The notes beneath the pieces are model-generated. The model did not search any database and was not told where the DNA came from. It saw only the letters and a list, made by a program, of their open reading frames with translations. From contig NZ_VOBR01000033.1 of the NCBI RefSeq assembly GCF_007845675.1, forward strand, positions 38,452-102,451: a stretch of 64,000 nt of DNA, written 5' to 3'. Below are positions 56,558-64,000 of this stretch, piece by piece; the first letter of the stretch is position 1; the number at the start of each line of letters is the position of its first letter. The stretch comes from Lentzea tibetensis. GTDB taxonomy: Bacteria; Actinomycetota; Actinomycetes; Mycobacteriales; Pseudonocardiaceae. Position numbers and translations under genes: made by a program.

Positions 56558-57651
56558 AGCCGGTGTGGAAGGTCGTCGGGTGGGCGGGCGGCGTGCTCGG
56601 TGCCGCCGTCGCGGGTGCTGCTGTCGCGCAGACGGCGAAGGTGCAGCACCAGCGCCGGACGGTGGCGGACGGCCTCGCCTCCGAACCGCTGGGGCAGCTG
56701 CGGCCGGACCGCGAGTCCACGGTCGCCGCGGACGACGGCGTGCCGATCTCCGTCGAGGAGATCGACCCGGTCGACGGTGGCGAACCGGACCTGACGGTCG
56801 TGCTGGTGCACGGCTTCGCGCTCGACCGCCGCTGCTGGCACTTCCAGCGCCGCGACCTCGCGGAACTGGACGACCCGCGCGTCCACCAGGTCCTCTACGA
56901 CCAGCGCAGCCACGGCCGCTCGGGCCGCGCGACGCCTGAGTCGAGCACCATCGAGCAGCTCGCGCACGACCTGGACGCGGTGATCCGCGCGGTCGTGCCG
57001 GAGGGGCCGCTCGTGCTCGTCGGGCACTCCATGGGCGGCATGACGATCATGGCGCTCGCCGAGTTACGTCCTGAGCTGTTCGAGCAGCGGGTGCGCGGCG
57101 TCGCACTCGTCAGCACGGCGGCGGGTGCGGTCGGCGGCGCGGGACTCCCGAAGTCCGTGCTGTCGCGGTACAACCCCGTGACGCTGGGCGTCGGACGGCT
57201 CGCCGGCATCCAGCCCGGCCTCGTCGAATGGGTGCGCGGCAAGGCGAAAACCCTGACCTGGAGCGGGATCAGGGCGCTCGCGTTCGGCGACAAGAGCGTC
57301 GCTCCGTCCCTCGTGGACCTGATGGAGCAGATGATCAACAAGACCTCGGTGAAGGTGCTCACCGAGTTCCTGGAGACACTGGGCACGCACAACCGCTACA
57401 AGGCGCTCGCCGGCCTCCGGCATTGCGAGGTGCTGGTGATCAGCGGCGACGCGGACAAGCTGACGCCGTTCTCGCACGCCGAGCGCATGGCGGAGGAGAT
57501 GCCGCACGGCGAGCTCGTGCGGGTGCCCGGTGCCGGGCACATGGCGATGATGGAACAGGCGGACCTCGTGACCGACCACCTGGTCGGGCTGATCGAGCGG
57601 TGCGCCCGCGATCGTGGAGAGAGCCGGAAGAAGTGGTGGCGACGAGCGTGA
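56554..57651 (+). CDS. Membrane-anchored alpha/beta-fold hydrolase
   Basis: A 365-residue hydrolase from GTG 56554, overlapping the alr stop; the frame continues upstream only as a shadow of alr. An N-terminal hydrophobic helix (about 3-28, VVGWAGGVLGAAVAGAAVAQ) should anchor it in the membrane. The hydrolase domain has VHGFALDRRCW near 88, nucleophile serine in VGHSMGGMT near 153, Asp in SGDADKLTP near 297 and His in GAGHMAMM near 326. Substrate unknown. An alpha/beta hydrolase between alr and tsaE is common in actinobacteria. Confidence 0.9.
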   Translation: MKPVWKVVGWAGGVLGAAVAGAAVAQTAKVQHQRRTVADGLASEPLGQLRPDRESTVAADDGVPISVEEIDPVDGGEPDLTVVLVHGFALDRRCWHFQRRDLAELDDPRVHQVLYDQRSHGRSGRATPESSTIEQLAHDLDAVIRAVVPEGPLVLVGHSMGGMTIMALAELRPELFEQRVRGVALVSTAAGAVGGAGLPKSVLSRYNPVTLGVGRLAGIQPGLVEWVRGKAKTLTWSGIRALAFGDKSVAPSLVDLMEQMINKTSVKVLTEFLETLGTHNRYKALAGLRHCEVLVISGDADKLTPFSHAERMAEEMPHGELVRVPGAGHMAMMEQADLVTDHLVGLIERCARDRGESRKKWWRRA

Positions 57652-58109
57652 AGACCGTGGAGCTCCCCCTCGTGGAGGACACGGAGGAGTTCGGGCGGAA
57701 GCTGGGTGGCGTCGTGCGCGCGGGAGATCTCGTGCTGCTCGCCGGACCGCTCGGCGCGGGCAAGACGGCACTGGTGCGCGGCCTCGCCGCGGGCCTCGGC
57801 GTCGAGGGCAGGGTCAGCTCGCCGACGTTCGTGATCGCCCGCGTGCACGGGCCCGCGGCCGAGGGCAGGGGCATCTCGCTGGTGCACGTCGACGCGTACC
57901 GGCTCGGGGGTCACCTGGACGAGTTGGACGACCTGGATCTGGACACGGATCTGGTGGACGCCGTCGTCGCCGTCGAGTGGGGCGAGGGCGTGGCGGAGCG
58001 CCTGTCGGAAGATCATTTGCTGATCCGCCTCGAGCGCCAAGCCGACGACGTTCGCACAGCTCAGCTGATCCCGCACGGCGAGTGGCGCCTGCGTGACCTA
58101 CCTGTGTGA
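57636..58109 (+). CDS. tsaE: tRNA threonylcarbamoyladenosine biosynthesis ATPase TsaE
   Basis: ATPase that, with TsaB and TsaD, makes t6A37 in ANN-decoding tRNAs. It has 157 residues with P-loop LLAGPLGAGKTALVRG near 39-48, SSPTFVI and HVDAYRL further on, and VEWGEG near the end. Start uncertain: GTG 57636 with GGAAGAAG upstream (MATSVKTVELPL), or GTG 57648, which overlaps the hydrolase stop as GTGA and removes four residues. The other two partners lie 3 kb downstream. Confidence 0.95.
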   Translation: MATSVKTVELPLVEDTEEFGRKLGGVVRAGDLVLLAGPLGAGKTALVRGLAAGLGVEGRVSSPTFVIARVHGPAAEGRGISLVHVDAYRLGGHLDELDDLDLDTDLVDAVVAVEWGEGVAERLSEDHLLIRLERQADDVRTAQLIPHGEWRLRDLPV

Positions 58110-58172
58110 TCTTCTCTAGCGCATCGAGTGAAGTCCATTAAGGACAGAGCGTGACGGGCCGATGACTCTCGC

Positions 58173-58511
58173 ATGATCAAGAAGACTCTCCTTGCGACCG
58201 CAGTCATCGGTGGCGCCATGCTCGTGGCAGCCGCTCCCGCCTCGGCCGGTGGCCACGGCGGCGGAATCAGCATCGCCGACAACGTGTGCGCGGCACCGTG
58301 GCAGTGGAACGGCCCGTTCTCGCTGCTGCACGAGGGTCACGCGCCCGGCTACGCCGCGTGCAACGACAACTCGACCGGCCACAGCGACGCTGACATCAGC
58401 ATCGCCAACAACGCGTGTCTGCTGCCGTGGCAGTGGAACGGCCCGCTGGAGATCTTCACGGTCGACCACGCGCCGTCCTACGTCGCCTGCAACGGCAACT
58501 CCGCGGGCTGA
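58173..58511 (+). CDS. Small secreted protein with two tandem 38-residue repeats
   Basis: A 112-residue exported protein of unknown function. A signal peptide of about 25 residues (MIKKTLLATAVIGGAMLVAA...ASA) is followed by two repeats, each ISIADNVC/ISIANNAC, then PWQWNGP, then HAPGYAACN/HAPSYVACN. Each repeat has two cysteines, so disulfides are likely. Short and cell-surface-like in size, but it lacks the chaplin consensus. ATG 58173. It is convergent with the carboxyltransferase gene, one base between stops. Confidence 0.75.
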   Translation: MIKKTLLATAVIGGAMLVAAAPASAGGHGGGISIADNVCAAPWQWNGPFSLLHEGHAPGYAACNDNSTGHSDADISIANNACLLPWQWNGPLEIFTVDHAPSYVACNGNSAG

Positions 58512-58512
58512 T

Positions 58513-59736
58513 TCACCCCGCGATTCCACGGACCACGCCGAGCTCGACGAGGTCCTGAGGACGCAGCTTCAACTGGTCAGCCAGAACGGGTACGTCGTCG
58601 CGCCTGAGGATCGACGCGGCCAGTTCCGGTGCGGTCACGGAGAAGTAGGCGTCCGGAGTGATCCAGGTGCGGTCCGGCGAGGCTAGCGCGAGAGCCCCGC
58701 CGGACCCGCCCTCACCGATCACCAGCGTCGTGATCGGCACCCGTGCTCGTGCGATCGCCGTGAACACCTCCGCGATCGCCGCACCCGCTCCCGCCCGTTC
58801 CGCCGCCGCGTCGTTGGCCGCGCCGGGAGTGTCCACAAAGGTCAGCACCGGCAGTCCGAGCCGGTCAGCCAAGCCGATGATCCGCGCCGCCGTGCGGAAT
58901 CCCGCCGGTGTCGTCGCCGTCCCGGCCTGCGCCACGTAGGCGATGCTCCGGCCGTCGTGCCGGCCGATGCCGCACAACACTCCCGCGTCCCGACCACCCG
59001 CGCGGTCACCGCTCAACGGGAACGTCACGTCGAAGTAGTCGTCCAGGTACGCCTGCGCACGCGGTCGTTCCGGCGCACGGGTCCGCCGCACCGCGGTCCA
59101 GCCGTCCGGTGGCAGGTCCTGCCGCCCGAGCGCCCGCGGCACCGGAGCCGGTTCAGCGCTCGCCGAGGTGAGCAGCCCGAGCAGCACACCCAGTTCTTCC
59201 CGCGTCACCACGGCATCGACGGTCCCGGCCGCGAACTGGCCCTCGGCCGTGTACTCCGGCCCGTCCTCGGGACGCACCCTGCTGCCCGCGAACCCGACCT
59301 GCGCGCCCGGCACCGCCAGCACGACGTCCGCGCTCGCGCCGAGCGACGCCCACAGCCCGCCCGTCGTCGGATCCCGCAGCACGGACACGCGGGCTAGTCC
59401 GGCCGCCGAGTGCTCCGCGCACACCGCGGCGATCCGGTGCAGTTGCTTCAGCGACACCACACCCTCCTGCATGCGGCTGCCGCCGGTCGCGATCAGCGAG
59501 ACGACCGGCAGCCGTCGCGCGCGGGCCTCGTGGAACGCCCGCTCGATCACGTCACCGGCCGCGCTGCCGACGGAGCCGCCGAGGAACCCGAAGTCGAACT
59601 CGATCACCACCGCGTCGACGTCGCCGAACCGGCGCACGTCGAACGCCACGGACTCGGCGTGCCCGGTGCGGTCCCGCGCCCGCTCGAGCTGCTCCCGGTA
59701 GCCGGCCCAGTCGAGCGGGTCAGGTGCCGAGGGCAC
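58513..59736 (-). CDS. Acyl-CoA carboxyltransferase, fused beta-alpha type
   Basis: Biotin-dependent carboxyltransferase of 407 residues. It joins an AccD-like N-terminal crotonase half (GSRMQEGVVSLKQLHRIAAV near 105) to an AccA-like C-terminal half (FVDTPGAANDAAAERAGAGA near 307, GEGGSGGALALA near 343) in one chain. The AccD zinc cluster is absent. A comparable gene lies beside matB in Streptomyces coelicolor. Its start lies 17 bases inside the 3' end of matB, so the two are coupled. It may make or use malonyl-CoA; biotin carrier and carboxylase are not encoded here. Confidence 0.85.
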   Translation of the reverse strand: MPSAPDPLDWAGYREQLERARDRTGHAESVAFDVRRFGDVDAVVIEFDFGFLGGSVGSAAGDVIERAFHEARARRLPVVSLIATGGSRMQEGVVSLKQLHRIAAVCAEHSAAGLARVSVLRDPTTGGLWASLGASADVVLAVPGAQVGFAGSRVRPEDGPEYTAEGQFAAGTVDAVVTREELGVLLGLLTSASAEPAPVPRALGRQDLPPDGWTAVRRTRAPERPRAQAYLDDYFDVTFPLSGDRAGGRDAGVLCGIGRHDGRSIAYVAQAGTATTPAGFRTAARIIGLADRLGLPVLTFVDTPGAANDAAAERAGAGAAIAEVFTAIARARVPITTLVIGEGGSGGALALASPDRTWITPDAYFSVTAPELAASILRRDDVPVLADQLKLRPQDLVELGVVRGIAG

Positions 59737-61075
59737 GCTTGAGCACCTTCCCCATCTCGTTGCGCGGCAACGCTTCCAGGTAGCGCACGACGCGCGGTCG
59801 CTTGTGCGGGGACAGCAGCTTCGCGACGTGGTCGCTCAGCACGGCCGGGTCGGGCGCCTCGCCGGACGGCACCACCCACGCGACGATCCGCTCGCCGAGG
59901 TCGTCGTCGGGCTCACCGGTCACCGCGACCTCGGCGACGTCCGGGTGCTCCAGCAGCGCGTTCTCGATCTCGCCCGCACCGATCTTGTAGCCACCGCTCT
60001 TGATCAGGTCGGTCGCGCGGCGCCCGACGATGCGCAGGTAGCCGTCGTGCTCGCGCACGGCCATGTCGCCGGTGCGGAACCAGCCGTCGCGGAACGCGGC
60101 CTCGGTCGCGTCCGGCCGGTTCAGGTACTCGAGGAACAGGTTCGGCCCGCGCACCTCGATCTCGCCGATGGCGTCGAAACCGACGTCGGTTCCCGCTTCG
60201 TCGACCAGCCGGACCTGCACGCCGTCGAGCGGCAGCCCGACCGTGCCCGGCCTGCGGTCGCCGGACGCGCGCACGCTGATGTTCATCAGCGTCTCGCTCA
60301 TCCCGTACCGCTCGACGACGCGCTGCCCGGTCGCCTTCGCGATGCGCTCGTGGTCCGTCGCCGGCAGCGCGGCCGAGCCGGAGACCAGCAGACGAGCCTT
60401 GCCGAACGCCTCGGCCACCAGTGGGTTCCGCTCGACCTCGTCCGCGATCCGGTGGTACATCGTCGGGACGCCGAACATCATCGTGGCGCCGTTCGCCAGC
60501 TCGTTCGCGGCGGCTTCCACGGAGAACTTGCCCAGGTGGCGCACGGTGTTGCCGCGGCGCAGCGGCCCGATGATCCCGATGCCCAGCCCGTGCACGTGGA
60601 ACAGCGGCAGGCCGTGCACCAGCACGTCGTCCGCGGTCCACTCCCACGCGGCCGCGAGCGCGTCCAGGTTGGACTTGAGGCTGCGGCGGGGGAGGACCAC
60701 GCCCTTGGGCGGCCCTGTGGTGCCGGAGGTGTAGATGACCAGCGCCGGGGCCTCGTCGTCCGGCTCGTCGAAGCTCGCGGGCTCGCCGAGCTCGATCGCC
60801 GGTTCGCGCAGGACCTCGTCGGGCTGGGAGTCGTTGAGGATGTGCTCCAACTCGCGCTCGCCGATCTTGGGGTTGAGCGGCACGACCGGGACGCCCGCCA
60901 TGAGCCCGGCGACCACGGCCACGCAGGTCTCGATGCTGTTCGTGGCCCAGACCGCGACCCGGCGCTTGCCCCTCAGCGTCGCGGCGAGAGTGCCTGCGGC
61001 GCGGTGCAGTTCGGCGTAGGTCAGAGACCTGTCGCCGAAACGAAGTGCTTCCTTCGCGCTCGGTTCAGCCAGCAT
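59720..61075 (-). CDS. matB: Malonyl-CoA synthetase (acyl-CoA ligase)
   Basis: ATP-dependent ligase of 451 residues, activating malonate or methylmalonate to the CoA thioester. The AMP-binding signature YTSGTTGPPKG lies near 165, GMSETLMN near 268, FRTGDMAV near 346 and the catalytic lysine in GKVLKRALGT at the end. The sequence resembles Streptomyces coelicolor MatB throughout, including FGVPTMYHRI and LVSGSAALP. Divergent from tsaB. It forms an operon with the carboxyltransferase, an insertion between tsaE and tsaB. Confidence 0.9.
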   Translation of the reverse strand: MLAEPSAKEALRFGDRSLTYAELHRAAGTLAATLRGKRRVAVWATNSIETCVAVVAGLMAGVPVVPLNPKIGERELEHILNDSQPDEVLREPAIELGEPASFDEPDDEAPALVIYTSGTTGPPKGVVLPRRSLKSNLDALAAAWEWTADDVLVHGLPLFHVHGLGIGIIGPLRRGNTVRHLGKFSVEAAANELANGATMMFGVPTMYHRIADEVERNPLVAEAFGKARLLVSGSAALPATDHERIAKATGQRVVERYGMSETLMNISVRASGDRRPGTVGLPLDGVQVRLVDEAGTDVGFDAIGEIEVRGPNLFLEYLNRPDATEAAFRDGWFRTGDMAVREHDGYLRIVGRRATDLIKSGGYKIGAGEIENALLEHPDVAEVAVTGEPDDDLGERIVAWVVPSGEAPDPAVLSDHVAKLLSPHKRPRVVRYLEALPRNEMGKVLKRALGT

Positions 61076-61159
61076 TCGCCAACTGTGGCTGGCGGGCTTC
61101 GTGGCCGCATCAGGAGTGTGTCGCGACCCACTTCTCCGGGACCCGTACCCTTGACGACC

Positions 61160-61870
61160 GTGCTAGTGCTCGCTGTTGACACCGCCACCCCCGCCGTCAC
61201 CGCCGGTGTGGTCGAACTGCTGCCCGATTCGCTCACGCTGCTCGCCCAGCGCGTGACGGTGAACGCGAAGGCGCACGGCGAGCTGCTCACCCCGCACATC
61301 CAGGCGTGCCTCGCCGAGGCAGGCCGGACGTTCGCCGAGCTCGACGCCATCGTGTGCGGCTCAGGGCCCGGCCCGTTCACCGGCCTGCGCGTCGGTCTCG
61401 CGACCGCCGGCGCGCTCGGGCAGGCGCTGAACCGCCCGGTGTACCCGGTGCCGACGCCCGACGCGCTGGCGCTGGACGCCCTGGCCCTGATGCTCGACCC
61501 CGCAAGCGGATCTTCGGGCGGTCACCCGCTGCTGGTCGCGACGGACGCCCGTCGCCGCGAGGTGTACTGGGCCGCGTACGACGCGCTCGGCCGCCGGGTC
61601 GACGGCCCGCACGTGGAACGTCCTGCCGACCTGGCCGCGAAGCTGCCGTCGCTCGGCGTGCACCAGGCCGTCGGCGAGGGCGCGCAGCTCTACGCCGACG
61701 TGCTCGGCCTGCCCGTGCTGGACGTCAAGCACCCGTCGCCGGTCAGCCTCGTGACGGCCGCGTCCGCCGAGGTGCTCGCCCAGGCGCGGCCCGCCCCGCT
61801 GACGCCCCTCTACCTGCGCCGCCCCGACGCCGTCGAGCCGGTCGGCCGCAAGCGGGTGACCCGCGCGTGA
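61160..61870 (+). CDS. tsaB: tRNA threonylcarbamoyladenosine biosynthesis protein TsaB
   Basis: Non-catalytic ASKHA-fold partner of TsaD. It has 236 residues from GTG 61160: MLVLAVDTATPAVTAGVVEL, with CGSGPGPFTGLRVGLATAGA near 64, the family signature. A long upstream frame is only antisense to matB. The start is tentative (a second GTG lies 6 bases on). The stop overlaps rimI as GTGA. Confidence 0.95.
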   Translation: MLVLAVDTATPAVTAGVVELLPDSLTLLAQRVTVNAKAHGELLTPHIQACLAEAGRTFAELDAIVCGSGPGPFTGLRVGLATAGALGQALNRPVYPVPTPDALALDALALMLDPASGSSGGHPLLVATDARRREVYWAAYDALGRRVDGPHVERPADLAAKLPSLGVHQAVGEGAQLYADVLGLPVLDVKHPSPVSLVTAASAEVLAQARPAPLTPLYLRRPDAVEPVGRKRVTRA

Positions 61871-62325
61871 CGGCCCCGACCGTGACGATCGCGCCGCTGC
61901 GTCATGCCGACGTGGCCCGGTGCGTCGAGATCGAGCACGAGCTGTTCCACGGTGACGACCCGTGGAGCGAGAACGCGTTCCGCAGCGAGCTCGACAACGG
62001 CAACTTCTACGTCGGCGCGTACGTCGACGACGCGCTGATCGGGTACGCCGGGCTCGCCGTGTCCGAGTACGAGGGCAGCATCCACACGATCGCCGTGGTG
62101 TCCGCCTGGCAGGGCCGCGGTGTCGGCCGCACGCTGCTGCGGACGTTGCTGGCCCAGGTCGACGCCGCTGGTGTCCCGGTGTACCTGGAGGTGCGCACGG
62201 ACAACACCCCGGCGATCGCGATGTACCTGGCGCACGGCTTCGAGCAACTCGGCCTGCGCCGCCGCTACTACCAGCCGTCGGGTGCCGACGCGTACACGAT
62301 GGGAAGGCCCGCGAACCGTGACTGA
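61867..62325 (+). CDS. rimI: Ribosomal protein S18 alanine N-acetyltransferase
   Basis: GNAT acetyltransferase acting on N-terminal amines of S18 and other proteins. It has 152 residues with the acetyl-CoA loop [20 protein letters not shown] near 79 and [20 protein letters not shown] near 106. GTG overlaps the tsaB stop, and the end overlaps tsaD by 8 bases; tsaB-rimI-tsaD is the standard order. Confidence 0.96.
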   Translation: MTAPTVTIAPLRHADVARCVEIEHELFHGDDPWSENAFRSELDNGNFYVGAYVDDALIGYAGLAVSEYEGSIHTIAVVSAWQGRGVGRTLLRTLLAQVDAAGVPVYLEVRTDNTPAIAMYLAHGFEQLGLRRRYYQPSGADAYTMGRPANRD

Positions 62326-63373
62326 CCGGCTCATCCTCGGAATCGAGAGCTCGTGCGACGAGACGGGCGTCGGCATCGTCCGGCTCGGCCCGGACGGCTC
62401 GCTCGAGCTGCTCGCCGACGAGGTCGCCTCCAGCGTCGAGGAGCACGCCCGCTTCGGCGGCGTCGTGCCCGAGGTCGCGTCCCGCGCGCACCTCGAGGCG
62501 ATGGCGCCGACCATGCGACGCGCACTGGACAAGTCGGGCGTCGAACTGTCCGACGTGCACTCCATCGCGGTGACCGCGGGCCCCGGCCTCGCCGGCGCTC
62601 TGCTGGTCGGCGTCTCCGCCGCGAAGGCGTTCGCGGCGGCTCTCGGCAAGCCGTTGTACGGCGTGAACCACCTCGCCGGCCACGTCGCGGCGGACACGCT
62701 GCAGCACGGCCCGTTGCCGTCGCGCTGCCTGGCCCTGCTGGTGTCCGGCGGCCACTCGCAGCTGCTGCTGATCGAGAACGGCCTGGCGTCGTCGATCACC
62801 GAGATCGGCTCCACCGTGGACGACGCGGCGGGCGAGGCCTACGACAAGGTCGCCCGGCTGCTGGACCTGCCGTACCCCGGCGGCCCGCCCATCGACAAGC
62901 TGGCGCGCACCGGCAACGGCTGCGCCATCGCGTTCCCGCGCGGCCTGACCGGTCCTCGCGACTCGAAGTACGACTTCTCGTTCTCCGGCTTGAAGACCTC
63001 GGTCGCGCGCTGGGTCGAGCGCTGCGAGGCGGCGGGCGAGGAGGTGCCGCTGGCCGACGTCGCGGCGTCGTTCCAGGAGGCCGTCGCGGACGTGCTGACG
63101 TCGAAGGCGCTGCGGGCTTGTCGCGATCTGCGCGTCGACACGCTGGTGATCTCCGGTGGTGTCGCGGCGAACTCGCGACTGTCCGGTCTGGCCGCGGAGC
63201 GGTGCGCTTCCGCTGGCGTTGAGCTGCGCGTTCCTTCTCCCAGGTTGTGCACAGACAACGGTGCCATGATTGCCGCGCTGGGCGCTCACCTGGTGGCAGC
63301 GGGTGCGAAGCCGTCGCCGCTGGACCTGTCGACGACGCCCGGTCTGCCGGTGAACGTGGTGCAGATCCTGTAG
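62318..63373 (+). CDS. tsaD: tRNA N6-adenosine threonylcarbamoyltransferase
   Basis: Transfers threonylcarbamoyl to A37 of tRNA; metal-dependent ASKHA enzyme. It has 351 residues: [20 protein letters not shown], metal-binding HLAGH in [12 protein letters not shown] near 114, [10 protein letters not shown] near 140, [11 protein letters not shown] near 278 and [10 protein letters not shown] near 309. GTG 62318 lies inside the rimI end. Confidence 0.98.
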   Translation: MTDRLILGIESSCDETGVGIVRLGPDGSLELLADEVASSVEEHARFGGVVPEVASRAHLEAMAPTMRRALDKSGVELSDVHSIAVTAGPGLAGALLVGVSAAKAFAAALGKPLYGVNHLAGHVAADTLQHGPLPSRCLALLVSGGHSQLLLIENGLASSITEIGSTVDDAAGEAYDKVARLLDLPYPGGPPIDKLARTGNGCAIAFPRGLTGPRDSKYDFSFSGLKTSVARWVERCEAAGEEVPLADVAASFQEAVADVLTSKALRACRDLRVDTLVISGGVAANSRLSGLAAERCASAGVELRVPSPRLCTDNGAMIAALGAHLVAAGAKPSPLDLSTTPGLPVNVVQIL

Positions 63374-63393
63374 CTGCCCGATGGGAGGACTTC

Positions 63394-63771
63394 GTGCGAC
63401 TGGTCAGGTTCGGCCTCGTCGGAGTCCTCAACACGGTTGTGGATTTGAGCCTGTACCTGCTCTTGGTGGGGTTCCTGCCGGTGGTGCTGGCCAACTTCGT
63501 GTCGACGTCGTGCGGCATGGCCACCAGCTTCTGCCTGAACCGCGGCTTCACGTTCCGCTCGTCCGGTTCCGTCGTGCGGCAGCTGCTGCTGTTCGTGCTG
63601 GTCACCGGCGTCGGCCTGTGGGTCGTGCAGCCGTTGGTGATCTCCGCCGTTCCCGGCTTCGGTGTGCTCGGCGCGAAACTCGCAGGCATGTCCGTCGGCC
63701 TGGTGTGGAACTTCGTTCTGTACCACTACGTCGTGTTCCCGCTGCGATCTTCCGCGCAACTTCCGGGTTAG
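63394..63771 (+). CDS. GtrA-like four-helix membrane protein
   Basis: A 125-residue integral membrane protein from GTG 63394 with GGGAGGA upstream: MRLVRFGLVGVLNTVVDLSL, four hydrophobic helices, and SFCLNRGFTFRSSG between helices 2 and 3, the GtrA signature. GtrA proteins assist transfer of lipid-linked sugars in wall or exopolysaccharide synthesis. It lies 20 bases after tsaD. No glycosyltransferase partner is visible. Confidence 0.85.
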   Translation: MRLVRFGLVGVLNTVVDLSLYLLLVGFLPVVLANFVSTSCGMATSFCLNRGFTFRSSGSVVRQLLLFVLVTGVGLWVVQPLVISAVPGFGVLGAKLAGMSVGLVWNFVLYHYVVFPLRSSAQLPG

Positions 63772-63807
63772 GGGAACCGGATCGTTCCCCGCTGCGTCGT
63801 GCAGATC

Positions 63808-64000
63808 ATGGCTGGTTTCGGTGTCACCGCTGATGCACTCGACGCACACGCGTCGTCGCTGGACGGGTTGCACGGTCGTCTGCAGACGGCGGTGGATGCG
63901 GCTCGTTCGGTGTCGATGCCGACGGATGCGTACGGGATCATCTGCCAGCCGTTCCGGATGATGCTGGACCCGGTGGAGCAGTGGGGTCTGGACGCTCTGT
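63808..64000 (+). CDS. EspC-like type VII secretion substrate (3' end outside window)
   Basis: The first 64 codons of a gene starting at ATG 63808: MAGFGVTADALDAHASSLDG, then HGRLQTAVDAARSVSMPTDA and QPFRMMLDPVEQWGL. A predicted helix, no WXG turn, and the MAGFGV opening shared with the 97-residue protein at 47.6 kb support membership of the EspC/DUF2580 group. The frame stays open to the window edge, so another substrate cluster probably continues beyond. Confidence 0.7.
   Translation, partial: MAGFGVTADALDAHASSLDGLHGRLQTAVDAARSVSMPTDAYGIICQPFRMMLDPVEQWGLDAL

Overview
This GC-rich, gene-dense window comes from an actinobacterium. Many genes start with GTG and many stop/start pairs overlap as GTGA or ATGA. 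Gene content and order point to the Pseudonocardiales (Lentzea, Saccharothrix or Actinosynnema-like); this is inferred from protein flavour, and the genus cannot be fixed here. The order str operon, S10-spc-alpha, truA, an ESX-4-type type VII secretion locus, rplM-rpsI-glmM, glmS, nnrD, alr, tsaE, tsaB, rimI, tsaD is the same backbone as the Mycobacterium tuberculosis Rv3419c-Rv3462c region, with local insertions.

Region 1 (1-22.3 kb) is translation and export. It holds the end of rpsL, then rpsG, fusA and tuf; the S10 and spc ribosomal protein genes; a 1.46 kb non-coding gap; secY-adk-map; and infA-rpmJ-rpsM-rpsK-rpsD-rpoA-rplQ. The gap after rplO is unusual. It contains a strong terminator, a 133-bp nested palindrome, 30-bp and 84-bp tandem repeats, and two copies of a dispersed element resembling a PafBC (RecA-independent DNA damage) promoter. 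Further copies of that element lie at 31.1 kb and 55.3 kb.

Region 2 (22.3-51 kb) starts with truA, a MerR regulator and a secreted subtilisin-like protease, and is then dominated by type VII secretion. Minus-strand eccE plus an unrecognised 241-aa partner face eccB. Two substrate-like genes, mycP-eccD (minus strand) and a three-ATPase eccC follow. Next come a large SARP/AfsR-type regulator, an Hsp70-like membrane protein of the Rv3446c family, a small acidic-tailed protein and a WXG100 pair. After rplM-rpsI-glmM a second substrate cluster holds an EspC-like protein, a 910-aa modular WXG protein with DxDGDGKPD repeats, and another acidic-tailed protein. The SARP gene and the Hsp70-like gene share a duplicated upstream region of about 155 bp ending in 11-bp-periodic GCTCAC repeats, which suggests one regulon. 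This is the best candidate in the window for an undescribed regulated system.

Region 3 (51-64 kb) is cell-wall precursor and housekeeping metabolism. It holds a hydrolase homologue lacking its nucleophile serine, glmS with a DasR-like operator upstream, nnrD, alr, a membrane-anchored hydrolase and tsaE. An inserted block follows with a small secreted two-repeat protein and a convergent carboxyltransferase/matB pair that would make or use malonyl-CoA. Then come tsaB-rimI-tsaD, a GtrA-like membrane protein and the start of one more EspC-like type VII substrate cut by the window edge. No tRNA, rRNA, CRISPR array or intact insertion sequence was recognised.
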